From contig CAYSUS010000048.1 of NCBI GenBank assembly GCA_964434165.1, forward strand, positions 1-55,286: a stretch of DNA of 55,286 nucleotides, given 5' to 3'. Below, piece after piece: positions 1 to 7,697 of this stretch. Below the pieces are notes generated by a model. The model was not told where the DNA came from. It did not search any database and was given only the letters and a program-made list of their open reading frames with translations. This DNA is from CAYSUS01 sp964434165. Lineage in GTDB: Bacteria; Planctomycetota; Planctomycetia; Pirellulales; Thermoguttaceae. The position numbers and the translations under genes are program-made. Positions within the stretch are counted from its first letter, which is position 1. The number at the start of each line of letters is the position of its first letter.

Positions 1-474
1 CTGCATCGAGGCGATCACCTGGCGCAACTGGCCGAAGATGATGTCCTCGGCCTGCTTCTTGATCTCGCTGCTGGGGAGGCCCAACAGGCGGATGGCCGCG
101 TTCTGCATCAGCTCGGGCGTGGTGCCGATGGCCACGGTGAACACGCTGGGCACGTTGACGCGGATGTTCTCCATCGACAGCGCGCCGCGCAAGGGGATCT
201 CGATCTGCATCGGATCGAGATTCAGCCAGGCATAGTCCTGGAACACCGGGACGATGAACTTGGCGCCGCCGTGGATGCAGGAGGCCGCCTCCTGCGGCCC
301 GCCCGACTTGCCGTACACCACCAGCACGCGGTTGCTCGGGCAGCGCTTGTACTGCTTCAGCAGCAGCGAGACGACCATGAACGCACCCAGCGTGACGAAT
401 ACCAGGCCCACGAGGACCCAGAAGAGCGTGCCGCTGAGGCCGGGAATCTGCGCGATCAAGAGCGAGCTAGGCAT
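1..474 (-). CDS. Flotillin/SPFH-domain membrane protein (partial, C-terminus beyond window)
   Basis: N-terminal 158 residues of a flotillin-like protein, whose family organises membrane microdomains. One membrane segment lies at about residues 15-37, then a basic stretch (LLKQYKRCPSNRVLVVYGK) and the start of the SPFH/band-7 domain: IHGGAKFIVPVFQDYAWLN, then MQIEIP and VNVPSVFTVAIG, which are typical flotillin strings. The ATG at 472-474 overlaps the stop of the upstream NfeD-like gene by 8 bp, so the two are translationally linked. NfeD-flotillin pairing is a well-known operon in bacteria. The gene runs off the left edge of the window, so the coiled-coil C-terminal half cannot be seen. Identity as SPFH family is confident; flotillin rather than another SPFH subfamily is inferred from the partner. 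Confidence 0.88.
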   Translation of the reverse strand, partial: MPSSLLIAQIPGLSGTLFWVLVGLVFVTLGAFMVVSLLLKQYKRCPSNRVLVVYGKSGGPQEAASCIHGGAKFIVPVFQDYAWLNLDPMQIEIPLRGALSMENIRVNVPSVFTVAIGTTPELMQNAAIRLLGLPSSEIKKQAEDIIFGQLRQVIASMQ

Positions 475-1114
475 GTTCGATCCTTTCGGGTTCGTGGACG
501 GGTTCGACCGCGACCGTGTCGGGCGTGAGCACGCCCACCACGACCACCTTGGCCCCGGTGGGGATCGCCGCGCCGGCGGTCATGGCCAGGTATTCCATGG
601 TGCGATTCTGGAGATTGACGTGGACCTTGCCGGCGCCCGACTCCTCGGCCGGCACGCGGAGATAGACGGTGCCGTGCAGGCCCACGGCGCGCTGGATGCG
701 GGCGGTGCCTTCGCCCTGGAGCCGATAGAGTGATTGCATTACCCAGAACACGCCGTAGAACGCCCCGGCCCCGCACACCAGGGCGATCGCCACGACGACG
801 GGCCCGGAAAGACTCGCCGACTGGCCGACCATGCCGCCGATGCCGAAGAAGGTCACGCCGGCCGTGACCGTGCGCAGCGAAAGCGCGCGGAACAGCCCGG
901 CGTAATGGTGGCCCGTGGCGTGGTGCCCGGTCGCCTCGTGATGCGCAACGTCGTGCAGGTCGCCCTGATCGCCATGGAAGTCGCCGGCGTCGCCGTGGAA
1001 ATCGCCCGCGTCGCCGTCCATCGAGTCGCCCGCCATGCCGAGGATGGTCATGGCGAGCTGGGCCAGCAGGATCGTGCCGCCGACCGTGACGCAGATCAGG
1101 AAAAGGGTGGTCAT
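467..1114 (-). CDS. NfeD-like membrane protein with Asp/His-rich insert
   Basis: A 215-residue membrane protein encoded just upstream of the flotillin gene. Visible layout: membrane segment 1 at about residues 4-26, a strikingly acidic and histidine-rich loop at about 28-72 containing repeats of the type GDAGDFHGD followed by HHEATGHHATGHH, membrane segments at about 80-127, and a C-terminal beta-rich stretch (140-200, with VGLHGTVYLRVPAEESGAGKV) consistent with the OB-fold domain of NfeD proteins. NfeD partners of SPFH proteins are thought to assist membrane-domain assembly. The start is supported by a strong Shine-Dalgarno GAGGAGGAGA just upstream. The Asp/His loop is not a usual part of NfeD and could bind metal; that is inference. 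Confidence 0.8.
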   Translation of the reverse strand: MTTLFLICVTVGGTILLAQLAMTILGMAGDSMDGDAGDFHGDAGDFHGDQGDLHDVAHHEATGHHATGHHYAGLFRALSLRTVTAGVTFFGIGGMVGQSASLSGPVVVAIALVCGAGAFYGVFWVMQSLYRLQGEGTARIQRAVGLHGTVYLRVPAEESGAGKVHVNLQNRTMEYLAMTAGAAIPTGAKVVVVGVLTPDTVAVEPVHEPERIEHA

Positions 1115-1527
1115 GCGCGTCTCCTCCTCAAGGCGAACGGAGCCGCGGAGACGGGGTCCTTTTTCCCGATGACGGCACCGCGAACACCGCGGGCCGACGA
1201 GTTCTCGATCTCCATGACCTCGCCGCCCTTGTCAGATGGTTCTCGATCGGCTATTCGCGGCATGCCCGCGAATCTTAGTCGCTCCAGGCGTCCACCGCGG
1301 AGCGGGCTTTCGGAGGTGGCGGCCATGTGGATGCGGCCGCGGGGCTGTGCCGGAACATCAAGACTGGCAACGCGTTAAGCCGTCCCGGCGCACGTCCCTC
1401 GGCCACGATATCATGGGATTTGCCAGGGCGGTTGTCAAACACCCCCCCGAAGCGGCCCGCGCAAAACCCGTCCCCGCGAACCAAACAGATCGATTGTGCC
1501 AGCACTGCCGCGCGGACGGCGCCCCGG
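1115..1527. other. Intergenic region with no convincing gene
   Basis: About 410 bp between the J-like protein gene and the nfeD-like gene. It holds the promoter described at 1410-1438. A 34-codon minus-strand frame (ATG at 1213-1215, stop overlapping the nfeD ATG as ATGA) exists, but its run of arginines is simply the translated Shine-Dalgarno sequence and it has a poor ribosome site, so it is not called. Confidence 0.5.
1410..1438 (-). promoter_or_regulatory. Predicted sigma70-type promoter for the nfeD-flotillin operon
   Basis: On the minus strand there is a perfect -35 TTGACA (1433-1438), a 17-bp spacer and CATGAT as -10 (1410-1415). Transcription would give a leader of about 290 nt before the NfeD-like start at 1114. 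Sequence match only. Confidence 0.5.
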
Positions 1528-2742
1528 TCAGCCGCCCTTCTGGGCGTCGAGAAGGGCCAGCGTGGCTTCTCGAATCAGGCCCGCGTCGCCGCTTGCCCGG
1601 GCAGCCCCGAGCACGGTGGGGGAAAGACCCTTGAGCATGTCCTTCATGCCCAGGGCTTTGGCCTCCTCGATCAGGCGCAGGCCGTTTTCGGCCACGGGTC
1701 GCGCCGCATCGGGCGAATCGGCCGCGGCCGCTTTCGCGCGAACCGCGTCGGCCAGCGCCGTCATGGACTCGCGCTGGAGGTTCTCCTCGTCCACCTCGAA
1801 CCGCCTCTTCATCTCCCCGAGGATCTCCAGCGTCGTCCCGACCTGACCGTCCTGGACCGCGGCCTGCCGGGCCCGCGTCAGCAGCACGTAGCGCTGGGCC
1901 CGCGTGCGATCCTTGGCCCGGGCTTCGGACAGGAGCAAGCTTGGGGATGCATCGGACGATACGTCGTCAAGCTGCGTTTCCGCCTCGGCCAGCGCATCGG
2001 CCTCGGGCACCGGTCCGAACAGCGGCTCGGGCGGGGGCTTGGGTTTCTCCGGCGGCTTTTCCGACGGCTTCTCGGGGGGCTTTTCCGCAGGCTTCTCGGC
2101 AGGCTTCTCCGGCGGTTTCGAAGGCGGCAGCACCGGGGGCTTGCCGGGGGGCCTCTCCCGCGGCTTTTCCACGGGAGGGTTCTCGCCGGGCGACGGTCCG
2201 GCGACCGGCTCGCCCCCGTCCATCAACAGCGGAATCAGGACGATTCCCACCAGGATCACGGGCACCCCGCCCACCGCGACCCAGAGGAGCCAGCCCGGCC
2301 GCGAGGACGGCGAGGGTAAACGCGTGGAGGAATCGGCCGAACGAGGATGCGTCGAGTGCACAGGCTCGATGACCGGCCCGGGATCCGCGGCCTTCACGGG
2401 CGGTCGCGGGTCGGCGGGCGCGGGGATCCTGGGCGGTCCCGAGGCCGCGGCGCGCGGCAGTTGCGAGTCGCCGCGGAGCCCCGCGTCGTACTCCGTCTTG
2501 CGCTCGGGGTTGAGCAGGCAGACCTTGGCCGAGGAGATCTCGTTGAGAATCCGCTGCGACTCGGCCGACCGCTTGCCCGATTGGAACGTCCGCACGTGGG
2601 CCATGCGGGCATCGGCCGCGTTGGCGATCACGTCCTGGTCGGATTCGAACAGGCTGATCCCCAGCAGCCGGTAGTGATTGGGGGGCTGCTCGGCGGGCGG
2701 AATTCCCAGCCACTTGTGATACGGATCGAACGTCTCGCTCAC
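1528..2742 (-). CDS. Membrane protein with degenerate J-like N-terminus and Pro/Lys/Glu-rich linker
   Basis: A 404-residue protein of a type common in planctomycetes. Residues 1-90 look like a J-domain relative (DPYHKWLGIP, HYRLLGI, then ISSAKVCLLNPERKTEYD, matching the last helices of DnaJ domains) but the HPD tripeptide needed to stimulate Hsp70 is absent. A disordered linker follows, then a membrane helix at about 151-174 and a low-complexity stretch at about 178-241 built of (E)KPPEKP/AEKP units, probably spanning the cell wall. The C-terminal ~160 residues are alpha-helical, with an Arg/Ala-rich part (TRARQAAVQDG, LEILGEMKRRFEVDE). Function is unknown. The cytoplasmic J-like module and extracytoplasmic helical domain suggest a membrane-spanning scaffold or regulator. 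Confidence 0.75.
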   Translation of the reverse strand: MSETFDPYHKWLGIPPAEQPPNHYRLLGISLFESDQDVIANAADARMAHVRTFQSGKRSAESQRILNEISSAKVCLLNPERKTEYDAGLRGDSQLPRAAASGPPRIPAPADPRPPVKAADPGPVIEPVHSTHPRSADSSTRLPSPSSRPGWLLWVAVGGVPVILVGIVLIPLLMDGGEPVAGPSPGENPPVEKPRERPPGKPPVLPPSKPPEKPAEKPAEKPPEKPSEKPPEKPKPPPEPLFGPVPEADALAEAETQLDDVSSDASPSLLLSEARAKDRTRAQRYVLLTRARQAAVQDGQVGTTLEILGEMKRRFEVDEENLQRESMTALADAVRAKAAAADSPDAARPVAENGLRLIEEAKALGMKDMLKGLSPTVLGAARASGDAGLIREATLALLDAQKGG

Positions 2743-3013
2743 GCGGCAATCCCCCGCGGAATGGGAGGCGGTCTCCAGCGATTCCGATGACCTGGCGCAG
2801 GGCGTCCATTCTATCGGCCCGCACGACCGTCCGCAACTGCGCCGCGGCGAGGAACCCGCTTGGCCGCAAGCAGTTAGGGCGTAGAGCGACTCCCGGCTCG
2901 CTCAACCTCCCGCGCGCCTCGCGTCACGACGTTCGTGGCGCGATCGCAGGTTCGAGGGTCTCGCGGCGGGATGTCAGCATGAGGCTGGCCCCGTGGCCCG
3001 AGGAGGTCCAGGC

Positions 3014-3631
3014 GTGCGCGTTCCCGCGAATCCGAAGATATACCACATCACCCACCTGGAGAACGTTGCCCGACTTGCAGCAACGGGTTGGCTGTTGTCC
3101 GAGGCGCGGCGTACTGGAGAGAGCCACCCCTGCCGGCTCGTCGGCATGTCAACGATCAAGCAACGCCGGCTCGAGGAGATCGAGGTCGGCTGCCATCCCG
3201 GCATGAGAGTCGGCCGGTTCGCTTCCTTCTACTTCTGCCCCCGATCGATCTTGCTATACATCCTGCACCGGGGCAATCATCCCGAGTTGGATTACGCGGG
3301 AGGGCAGCGGCCCATGGTGCATCTCTGCGCATCCGACGTCTCGCTGCTGGAGGTTGACCAACTCATGGACTTCATGCAGGAGGCGGGGGAACCGCCCCGA
3401 GTCAGGTTCGCCCAGGGGCCGTACGGGCCGTACGCGGAGAACTTGCGACACGTCCTCAGCCGGATCGAAGGGCACTTTGTGATCGGCTACGGTGACGCCG
3501 AAGACGATCCGTCGCGCCGAATCGAGTTGAGGCCGGCGGCGTTCTTCTCCAGCGTCCCGTCGCTGCCCATCGCCGTCGCGAAGCCTCCTCCGGCGAGCCA
3601 CGTCTTCGCCGTGGCGTCTTCGCGGAGGTAG
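3014..3631 (+). pseudogene. DarT-DarG deletion fusion remnant (toxin-antitoxin relic)
   Basis: The first ~105 residues match the N-terminal half of DarT, the DNA ADP-ribosyltransferase toxin: KIYHITHLENVARL, then STIKQRRL, CHPG, FYFCPRS and YAGGQRPMVHL in the family order. From about nt 3330 the frame continues directly into the C-terminal domain of DarG, the cognate antitoxin: LLEVDQLMDFMQEAGE, then GPYGPYAENLRHVL and EGHFVIGYGD. The rest of DarT (including its catalytic Glu), and the whole DarG macrodomain, are missing, so toxin and antitoxin genes have collapsed into one frame. The DarG part is itself cut short where it meets the 3' end of the opposing hydrolase gene. I start it at GTG 3014 because GAGGAGG sits 7 nt upstream and DarT proteins start near here; a longer GTG start at 2993 is possible. 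Probably non-functional as an enzyme. Confidence 0.72.
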
Positions 3632-4551
3632 GCGTCCCAGAAGGCGAGCGACGCGGCGCGAATCAACTCCTGAAACCGCGGGTCCTTCTCCCGGTTGCCC
3701 GGCAGCCGCCCCCGGCCGGAGAAGACCATGTGGTCGCCGCCGTTGAAGATGATCAGGTAGCGGTCGGCCAGGTCGCCCGAGAGGTCGAACGGCAGGCGGC
3801 GCTCCTCCTGGCGCGTGTCCCCCACCGGGCTGTGGTCCTCGGTGCCGGTCATGTGCAGACACGGCACGGCGATCCTGGCGAAGGCCCTCTTGCGCTTCTC
3901 CTTGTCGCGGGGGACGGGCGAGCTCATGGGGATGGCGGCCTTCACGCGCGGGTCGGCCACGCTGATCTCCTTCCAGCGCGTGACGAACACCTGCCCAGCC
4001 ACCGCCAGCGTGGTGTACGCTCCGAACGAGTGGCCGGCCATGCCGATCCGCTCCAGGTCCAGCCGGCCCTGGAGTGGCCCCTTGTCGTTCATCTTCTCCA
4101 CCTGGTCGATGGCGAAACGGACGTCGGCCGGCCGGTTGATGGCGTGGATGGGGTTCTTCAACGACTGCCGCAGCGCGTCGAGCGGGTTGGGCTTGCCCTT
4201 CCAGACCGAGTCATCGCTGCCGATGTGCTGGAGGTGCACCGAGACGTAGCCGTGGCTGGCCCAGTGCCGCCCGAGGTACGTGTATCCCTCGCGCGTGCCT
4301 CCCAGGCCGTGCGAGAAGACAATGACGGGAAACGGCCCCTCGCCCTGTTTCGGGTAGTAGATCTTGACCGGCACCTCGCGGTCTCGCCTGGTGTCTTTCC
4401 AGTCGTAGAGCACCGTCGCGACGGCATGCTTGCCCGGGGCCGCGTAGGCAGGCGCGGAGCCCGCGGCCTTCTCGGCCGCGGTCGGAGCAGCGATCCGCGC
4501 CACGAAGGCAATCAGGACGATGGCGCTGAGAAACTTCGCGGAGGTGTTCAT
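3487..4551 (-). CDS. Exported alpha/beta hydrolase (dienelactone hydrolase/PAF-acetylhydrolase-like)
   Basis: 354 residues. A hydrophobic signal sequence (about residues 6-25) is followed by an alpha/beta-hydrolase core: oxyanion strand VIVFSHGLGG (about 77-86) and nucleophile elbow GHSFG with Ser175; the acid and histidine are likely in TGTEDHSPVG and NGGDHMVF. Family members cleave esters, so a secreted esterase is likely; substrate unknown. The start ATG at 4551 is chosen for the signal peptide; the open frame extends far upstream without sense. The last ~15 codons overlap, on the opposite strand, codons of the DarG remnant (3487-3631), so the present C-terminus (after GTLEKNAAG) probably arose when that element was joined to this gene. 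Convergent with the remnant, divergent from the prenyltransferase-like gene. Confidence 0.85.
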   Translation of the reverse strand: MNTSAKFLSAIVLIAFVARIAAPTAAEKAAGSAPAYAAPGKHAVATVLYDWKDTRRDREVPVKIYYPKQGEGPFPVIVFSHGLGGTREGYTYLGRHWASHGYVSVHLQHIGSDDSVWKGKPNPLDALRQSLKNPIHAINRPADVRFAIDQVEKMNDKGPLQGRLDLERIGMAGHSFGAYTTLAVAGQVFVTRWKEISVADPRVKAAIPMSSPVPRDKEKRKRAFARIAVPCLHMTGTEDHSPVGDTRQEERRLPFDLSGDLADRYLIIFNGGDHMVFSGRGRLPGNREKDPRFQELIRAASLAFWDAYLREDATAKTWLAGGGFATAMGSDGTLEKNAAGLNSIRRDGSSSASP

Positions 4552-4695
4552 CAGGGTCTCCCGGGCGGCGGACGAAAGGGACTCTCTCCCCACGTAGTGT
4601 AGCGGCGGCGTCGCCCCGTTACACCGCCGTCTTCCCGGCCCCATACCATGCTCGTCATGGTCGGGTTGCCGGCCGGGCGCCGCGGCCCCTCCCCT

Positions 4696-4725
4696 TTGGT
4701 GCCCCACCTGCGGACGGCCTATAAT
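4696..4725 (+). promoter_or_regulatory. Predicted sigma70-type promoter for the prenyltransferase-like gene
   Basis: Perfect -10 TATAAT at 4720-4725, with TTGGTG (4696-4701) 18 bp upstream as a weaker -35. It lies about 60 bp before the GTG/ATG starts at 4787/4799. Confidence 0.5.
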
Positions 4726-4786
4726 TGCAGGAGGTCGCCAAGGGCACGGATCGCCCCACCCCAGTCTCCCTGTCGGAAGCCCTTCC

Positions 4787-6460
4787 GTGCCCCATCGAAT
4801 GCCCTCTCCGCCCGAAGCTACAAGCGCCGACCAGGTGGACGGGGTCCCCCTGGCGGGCAACTCGGGAGACGGGACGGCTCGCGAACCGCCTTCCCGAGAA
4901 CAGGGTCGGGCGAAACCGCCGCCTCGGGCGGCTTCGAAGCCGGTCGTTTCCCTCCAATCGGTGCCACCGCCTCTTCCGCGCCGACCGGCACTCGAGATCC
5001 AGCCGGAAGGCCCCGCGGTCGAGGAAGTCCGGCCCTGGTGGGCCCCGATGGGCCCGCGCGAGACGAGCGGCTTTGTCACCAGTTGCGTGGTGCACTGCCT
5101 GCTTCTGGTTGGTCTGGCCCTGCTGGTCGTGCGCTCCGGCCCGCAGGGGACGCCCGTCGGCGAGATCCTCGGAGAGCTGACCGAGCCCGTGCCCCTGGCC
5201 CGAAGCGAGGGTGCCCGAGCGACCCTCGTCGCTCCCGAACCGGAGCGGACAACCCGTGGCGAGGCCGTGGTGGACGACCGCGTCGAAGCCCCGATCATCG
5301 ATCGGCCCCTGCCGGCCCGCGCGTCGCTGCCGCAGATCGTGCGCAGCGAGCTGGGGCGCGATCCGGCCAGGGCGGCCGAGTTGATGACGCCGGTGGCGGC
5401 CCTGCCGTCCGGCGGGGGACTGGAGGGACGCAGTCCCGAGTTGCGGCCCCAGCTCGCGCTGAAGCGCGGCGGGACCCCGCAGAGCGAGGACGCCGTGGAG
5501 CGCGGCCTGCGCTGGCTGATTGCCCACCAGCTCGAAAACGGGGCCTGGGACTTCGACCATCGCAAGGGCCTCTGCCGCGGCCTGTGCCGCGACCCGGGCG
5601 AGCATGCCAGCACCACGGCGGCCACGTCGCTGGCGCTGATGGCCTTCCTCGGCGCCGGCTACACGCACACCGACGGCCCCTACCAGGACGCAGTGCAACG
5701 CGGCCTCTACTACCTGATCAGCCGCGGCAGAAAGGCCCGGCGCGGAACGGACTTCATGCAGGGCACCATGTATGCCCAGGGGCTCTCGGCGATCGCGCTG
5801 TGCGAGTCCTGCGCGATGACCGGCGACGCGACGTTGCGCGAGATGGCCCAGGGGGCGATCGACTTCATCGTGTACGCCCAGGACAAGCGGGGCGGCGGCT
5901 GGCGCTACACGCCCGGCACCGTCGGCGACACCACCGTCACCGGATGGCAGCTCATGGCGCTGCGGAGCGGGCAGATGGCCGGGCTCGACGTGCCCTCGCC
6001 GTCGATCGGCCTGGTCTCGCAGTTCCTCGATGGCGTGCAGAGCGACCGCGGCGCCCAGTACGGCTACCTCGACCCCTCGCCCCGGCGCAGCACGACGGCC
6101 GTCGGGCTGCTGTGCCGCATGTATCTCGGCTGGCATCGCGACACGCCGGCCTTGCGCCGCGGCGTGAGCCACCTGGACAAGTGGGGGCCGTCGGAAGACG
6201 ACATCTACTACAACTACTACGCCACCCAGGTTCTTCACCACTGGGGAGGCCCCGAGTGGGAGCGATGGAACGCCACGATGCGGGACCGGCTCGTCCGCAC
6301 CCAGGCGAGCGAGGGCCACCAGTCGGGAAGCTGGTACTTCGACGGCGAGCACACCCGCGAGGGCGGACGCCTCTTCTCCACCGCGGCCGCGATCATGATC
6401 CTTGAGGTCTATTACCGCTATATGCCGCTCTACGAGGCCAGGGCCGTGGGATCGCGCTGA
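4787..6460 (+). CDS. Membrane-anchored prenyltransferase/squalene-oxidase repeat protein
   Basis: 557 residues. A Pro/Arg-rich cytoplasmic N-terminus leads to one membrane helix at about 96-115 (FVTSCVVHCLLLVGLALLVV). From about 235 to the end is an alpha-toroid of the prenyltransferase/squalene-cyclase repeat type, with recurring GL.WL...Q..GAWDF, AATSLALMAFLGAGYTH, AIDFIVYAQ and GGGWRYTP motifs. Members of this class in planctomycetes are mostly uncharacterised; the DxDD catalytic motif of true squalene-hopene cyclases is not visible, so cyclase activity should not be assumed. GTG 4787 is the longest start, ATG 4799 an alternative. Eighteen bp separate the stop from the HisA-like start at 6479, so the two are likely co-transcribed. 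Confidence 0.8.
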   Translation: MPHRMPSPPEATSADQVDGVPLAGNSGDGTAREPPSREQGRAKPPPRAASKPVVSLQSVPPPLPRRPALEIQPEGPAVEEVRPWWAPMGPRETSGFVTSCVVHCLLLVGLALLVVRSGPQGTPVGEILGELTEPVPLARSEGARATLVAPEPERTTRGEAVVDDRVEAPIIDRPLPARASLPQIVRSELGRDPARAAELMTPVAALPSGGGLEGRSPELRPQLALKRGGTPQSEDAVERGLRWLIAHQLENGAWDFDHRKGLCRGLCRDPGEHASTTAATSLALMAFLGAGYTHTDGPYQDAVQRGLYYLISRGRKARRGTDFMQGTMYAQGLSAIALCESCAMTGDATLREMAQGAIDFIVYAQDKRGGGWRYTPGTVGDTTVTGWQLMALRSGQMAGLDVPSPSIGLVSQFLDGVQSDRGAQYGYLDPSPRRSTTAVGLLCRMYLGWHRDTPALRRGVSHLDKWGPSEDDIYYNYYATQVLHHWGGPEWERWNATMRDRLVRTQASEGHQSGSWYFDGEHTREGGRLFSTAAAIMILEVYYRYMPLYEARAVGSR

Positions 6461-6478
6461 GCGAGGCGACCGAAGTGC

Positions 6479-7243
6479 ATGCCCACGATGCGACGGATGC
6501 AAATCGTTCCGGTCATCGATCTCGCGGGCGGACTGGTGGTGCGGGGCGTGGCCGGGCGGCGAACCGAGTACCGCCCCATCCAGAGCCGCCTCGCCGCCGA
6601 CGCCCGGCCGGCCACGGTCGCCCGGGCCTTTGTCGGGCTTGGCCTGGAAGAGGCCTACCTGGCCGACCTCGACGCGATAGCCGGCGCCCGCCCGGCATGG
6701 GACGTCTATCGCCAGCTCCACGACTGCGGCTTGCGCCTCTGGATCGACGCGGGGCTGACCGACGTGGAGCAGGCCCGGGCGATGACTCGCTTCGCTGAGC
6801 AGTCGGGCGGCGCAAGCGCCATCATCGCCGGATCGGAGTCGCTGCCCGATGCCGCGATCCTGCCGGATCTGGTCCACCAGATCGGCTCGGCCCGCTTCGT
6901 CTTCAGTCTCGATCTGAAGGACGGCCGTCCGATCGTGCGCGCGCCGCAATGGGAAGCGGAGTCGCCGGATACCGTCGCACGCGCCGCCCTGAGGTCTGGC
7001 GCGAAACGCCTGCTCGTGCTGGACCTGGCTGCGGTGGGAAGCCAGCAGGGCGTGCCGACCGAGGGCCTCTGCCGCAAGCTGCGCGCGGCCGACCCGCACC
7101 TTCAGCTCGTCGCAGGCGGCGGCGTTCGAGGCATGGAGGACCTGCGGCGCCTTGCGGCCGCGGGCTGCGACGCGGCGCTGGTGGCTTCGTCCCTGCACAG
7201 CGGCCGGTTGGGACGGGAGGAGCTGGCCGCTGTCAACGCCTAG
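6479..7243 (+). CDS. HisA/HisF-family protein of uncertain function
   Basis: 254 residues with a (beta/alpha)8 fold of the HisA/HisF superfamily: IVPVIDLAGGLVVRGVAG at the start (strand 1 Asp of HisA/HisF), LADLDAIAG, LWIDAGLTD, FSLDLKDGRP, LVLDLAAVGSQQG, and the phosphate-binding loops LVAGGGVRGMEDL and ALVASSLHSG near the C-terminus. It is more divergent than genuine ProFAR isomerases, and no other his gene is nearby. HisA-like paralogues occur in archaea and in bacteria with tetrahydromethanopterin-linked C1 metabolism, so a role in cofactor synthesis is possible but unproven. Likely co-transcribed with the upstream membrane protein. Confidence 0.75.
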   Translation: MPTMRRMQIVPVIDLAGGLVVRGVAGRRTEYRPIQSRLAADARPATVARAFVGLGLEEAYLADLDAIAGARPAWDVYRQLHDCGLRLWIDAGLTDVEQARAMTRFAEQSGGASAIIAGSESLPDAAILPDLVHQIGSARFVFSLDLKDGRPIVRAPQWEAESPDTVARAALRSGAKRLLVLDLAAVGSQQGVPTEGLCRKLRAADPHLQLVAGGGVRGMEDLRRLAAAGCDAALVASSLHSGRLGREELAAVNA

Positions 7244-7288
7244 CGCATGGCTCGTGTGGGGGGTGTATTGATCGGACTGGTGCTCCAG

Positions 7289-7338
7289 GCGACGAAATCC
7301 GGGGGTTTTCGTCGCGCCGAACTCCGGTTTTCGGCGTT
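7289..7338 (+). terminator. Tandem hairpins after the HisA-like gene
   Basis: A perfect 9-bp stem GCGACGAAA/TTTCGTCGC (7289-7297 with 7307-7315) is followed at once by a second stem, CGCCGAA/TTCGGCG. They sit 45 bp after the stop codon. T-tracts are poor, so this may stop transcription weakly or with Rho. Confidence 0.45.
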
Positions 7339-7366
7339 ATCCTGGCGATTTTTTCACCCTTTCCTG

Positions 7367-7394
7367 TTGACAGGCGTGCAACGATCCTTATGTT
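7367..7394 (+). promoter_or_regulatory. Predicted upstream promoter of the sigma factor gene (P1)
   Basis: TTGACA (7367-7372), 16-bp spacer, TATGTT (7389-7394). The surrounding DNA is clearly more AT-rich than the genes on either side. Confidence 0.5.
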
Positions 7395-7421
7395 TGAGGG
7401 GTATATTGAAACTGCGCTAAG

Positions 7422-7450
7422 TTGACCAAGTGGATGCAAAACATTAGATA
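7422..7450 (+). promoter_or_regulatory. Predicted second promoter of the sigma factor gene (P2)
   Basis: TTGACC (7422-7427), 17-bp spacer, TAGATA (7445-7450). It lies 55 bp downstream of P1 and would leave a leader of about 240 nt before the ATG at 7698. Confidence 0.5.
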
Positions 7451-7697
7451 GGGGTTTTAGGAAGTTCCGTCCGATTTCCGGCCCTGCCTCCCTCTGCCCG
7501 CCTTGATGCCCGCAGGCAACGTGCGTGCCCACGCCCTGTTAAGAAACCGCTACACGGGTCCACTCGATCGGGGGCCTACCCTGCCGGGATCCGTGGCGCA
7601 AGAGTTTGTGTGAGCGACTCTTACGTTACGGCGGCCCCTACCCACCTTCCCTTTGGCACTCGAACTGCTCGCTATCGGTCCCACCCCGAGCCGATCG

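Noticed and set aside
1111..1326. Small minus-strand frame ending in ATGA overlap with the nfeD-like start
   Set aside because: The overlap is attractive, but the Arg run is the translated Shine-Dalgarno sequence and no ribosome site supports either possible start.
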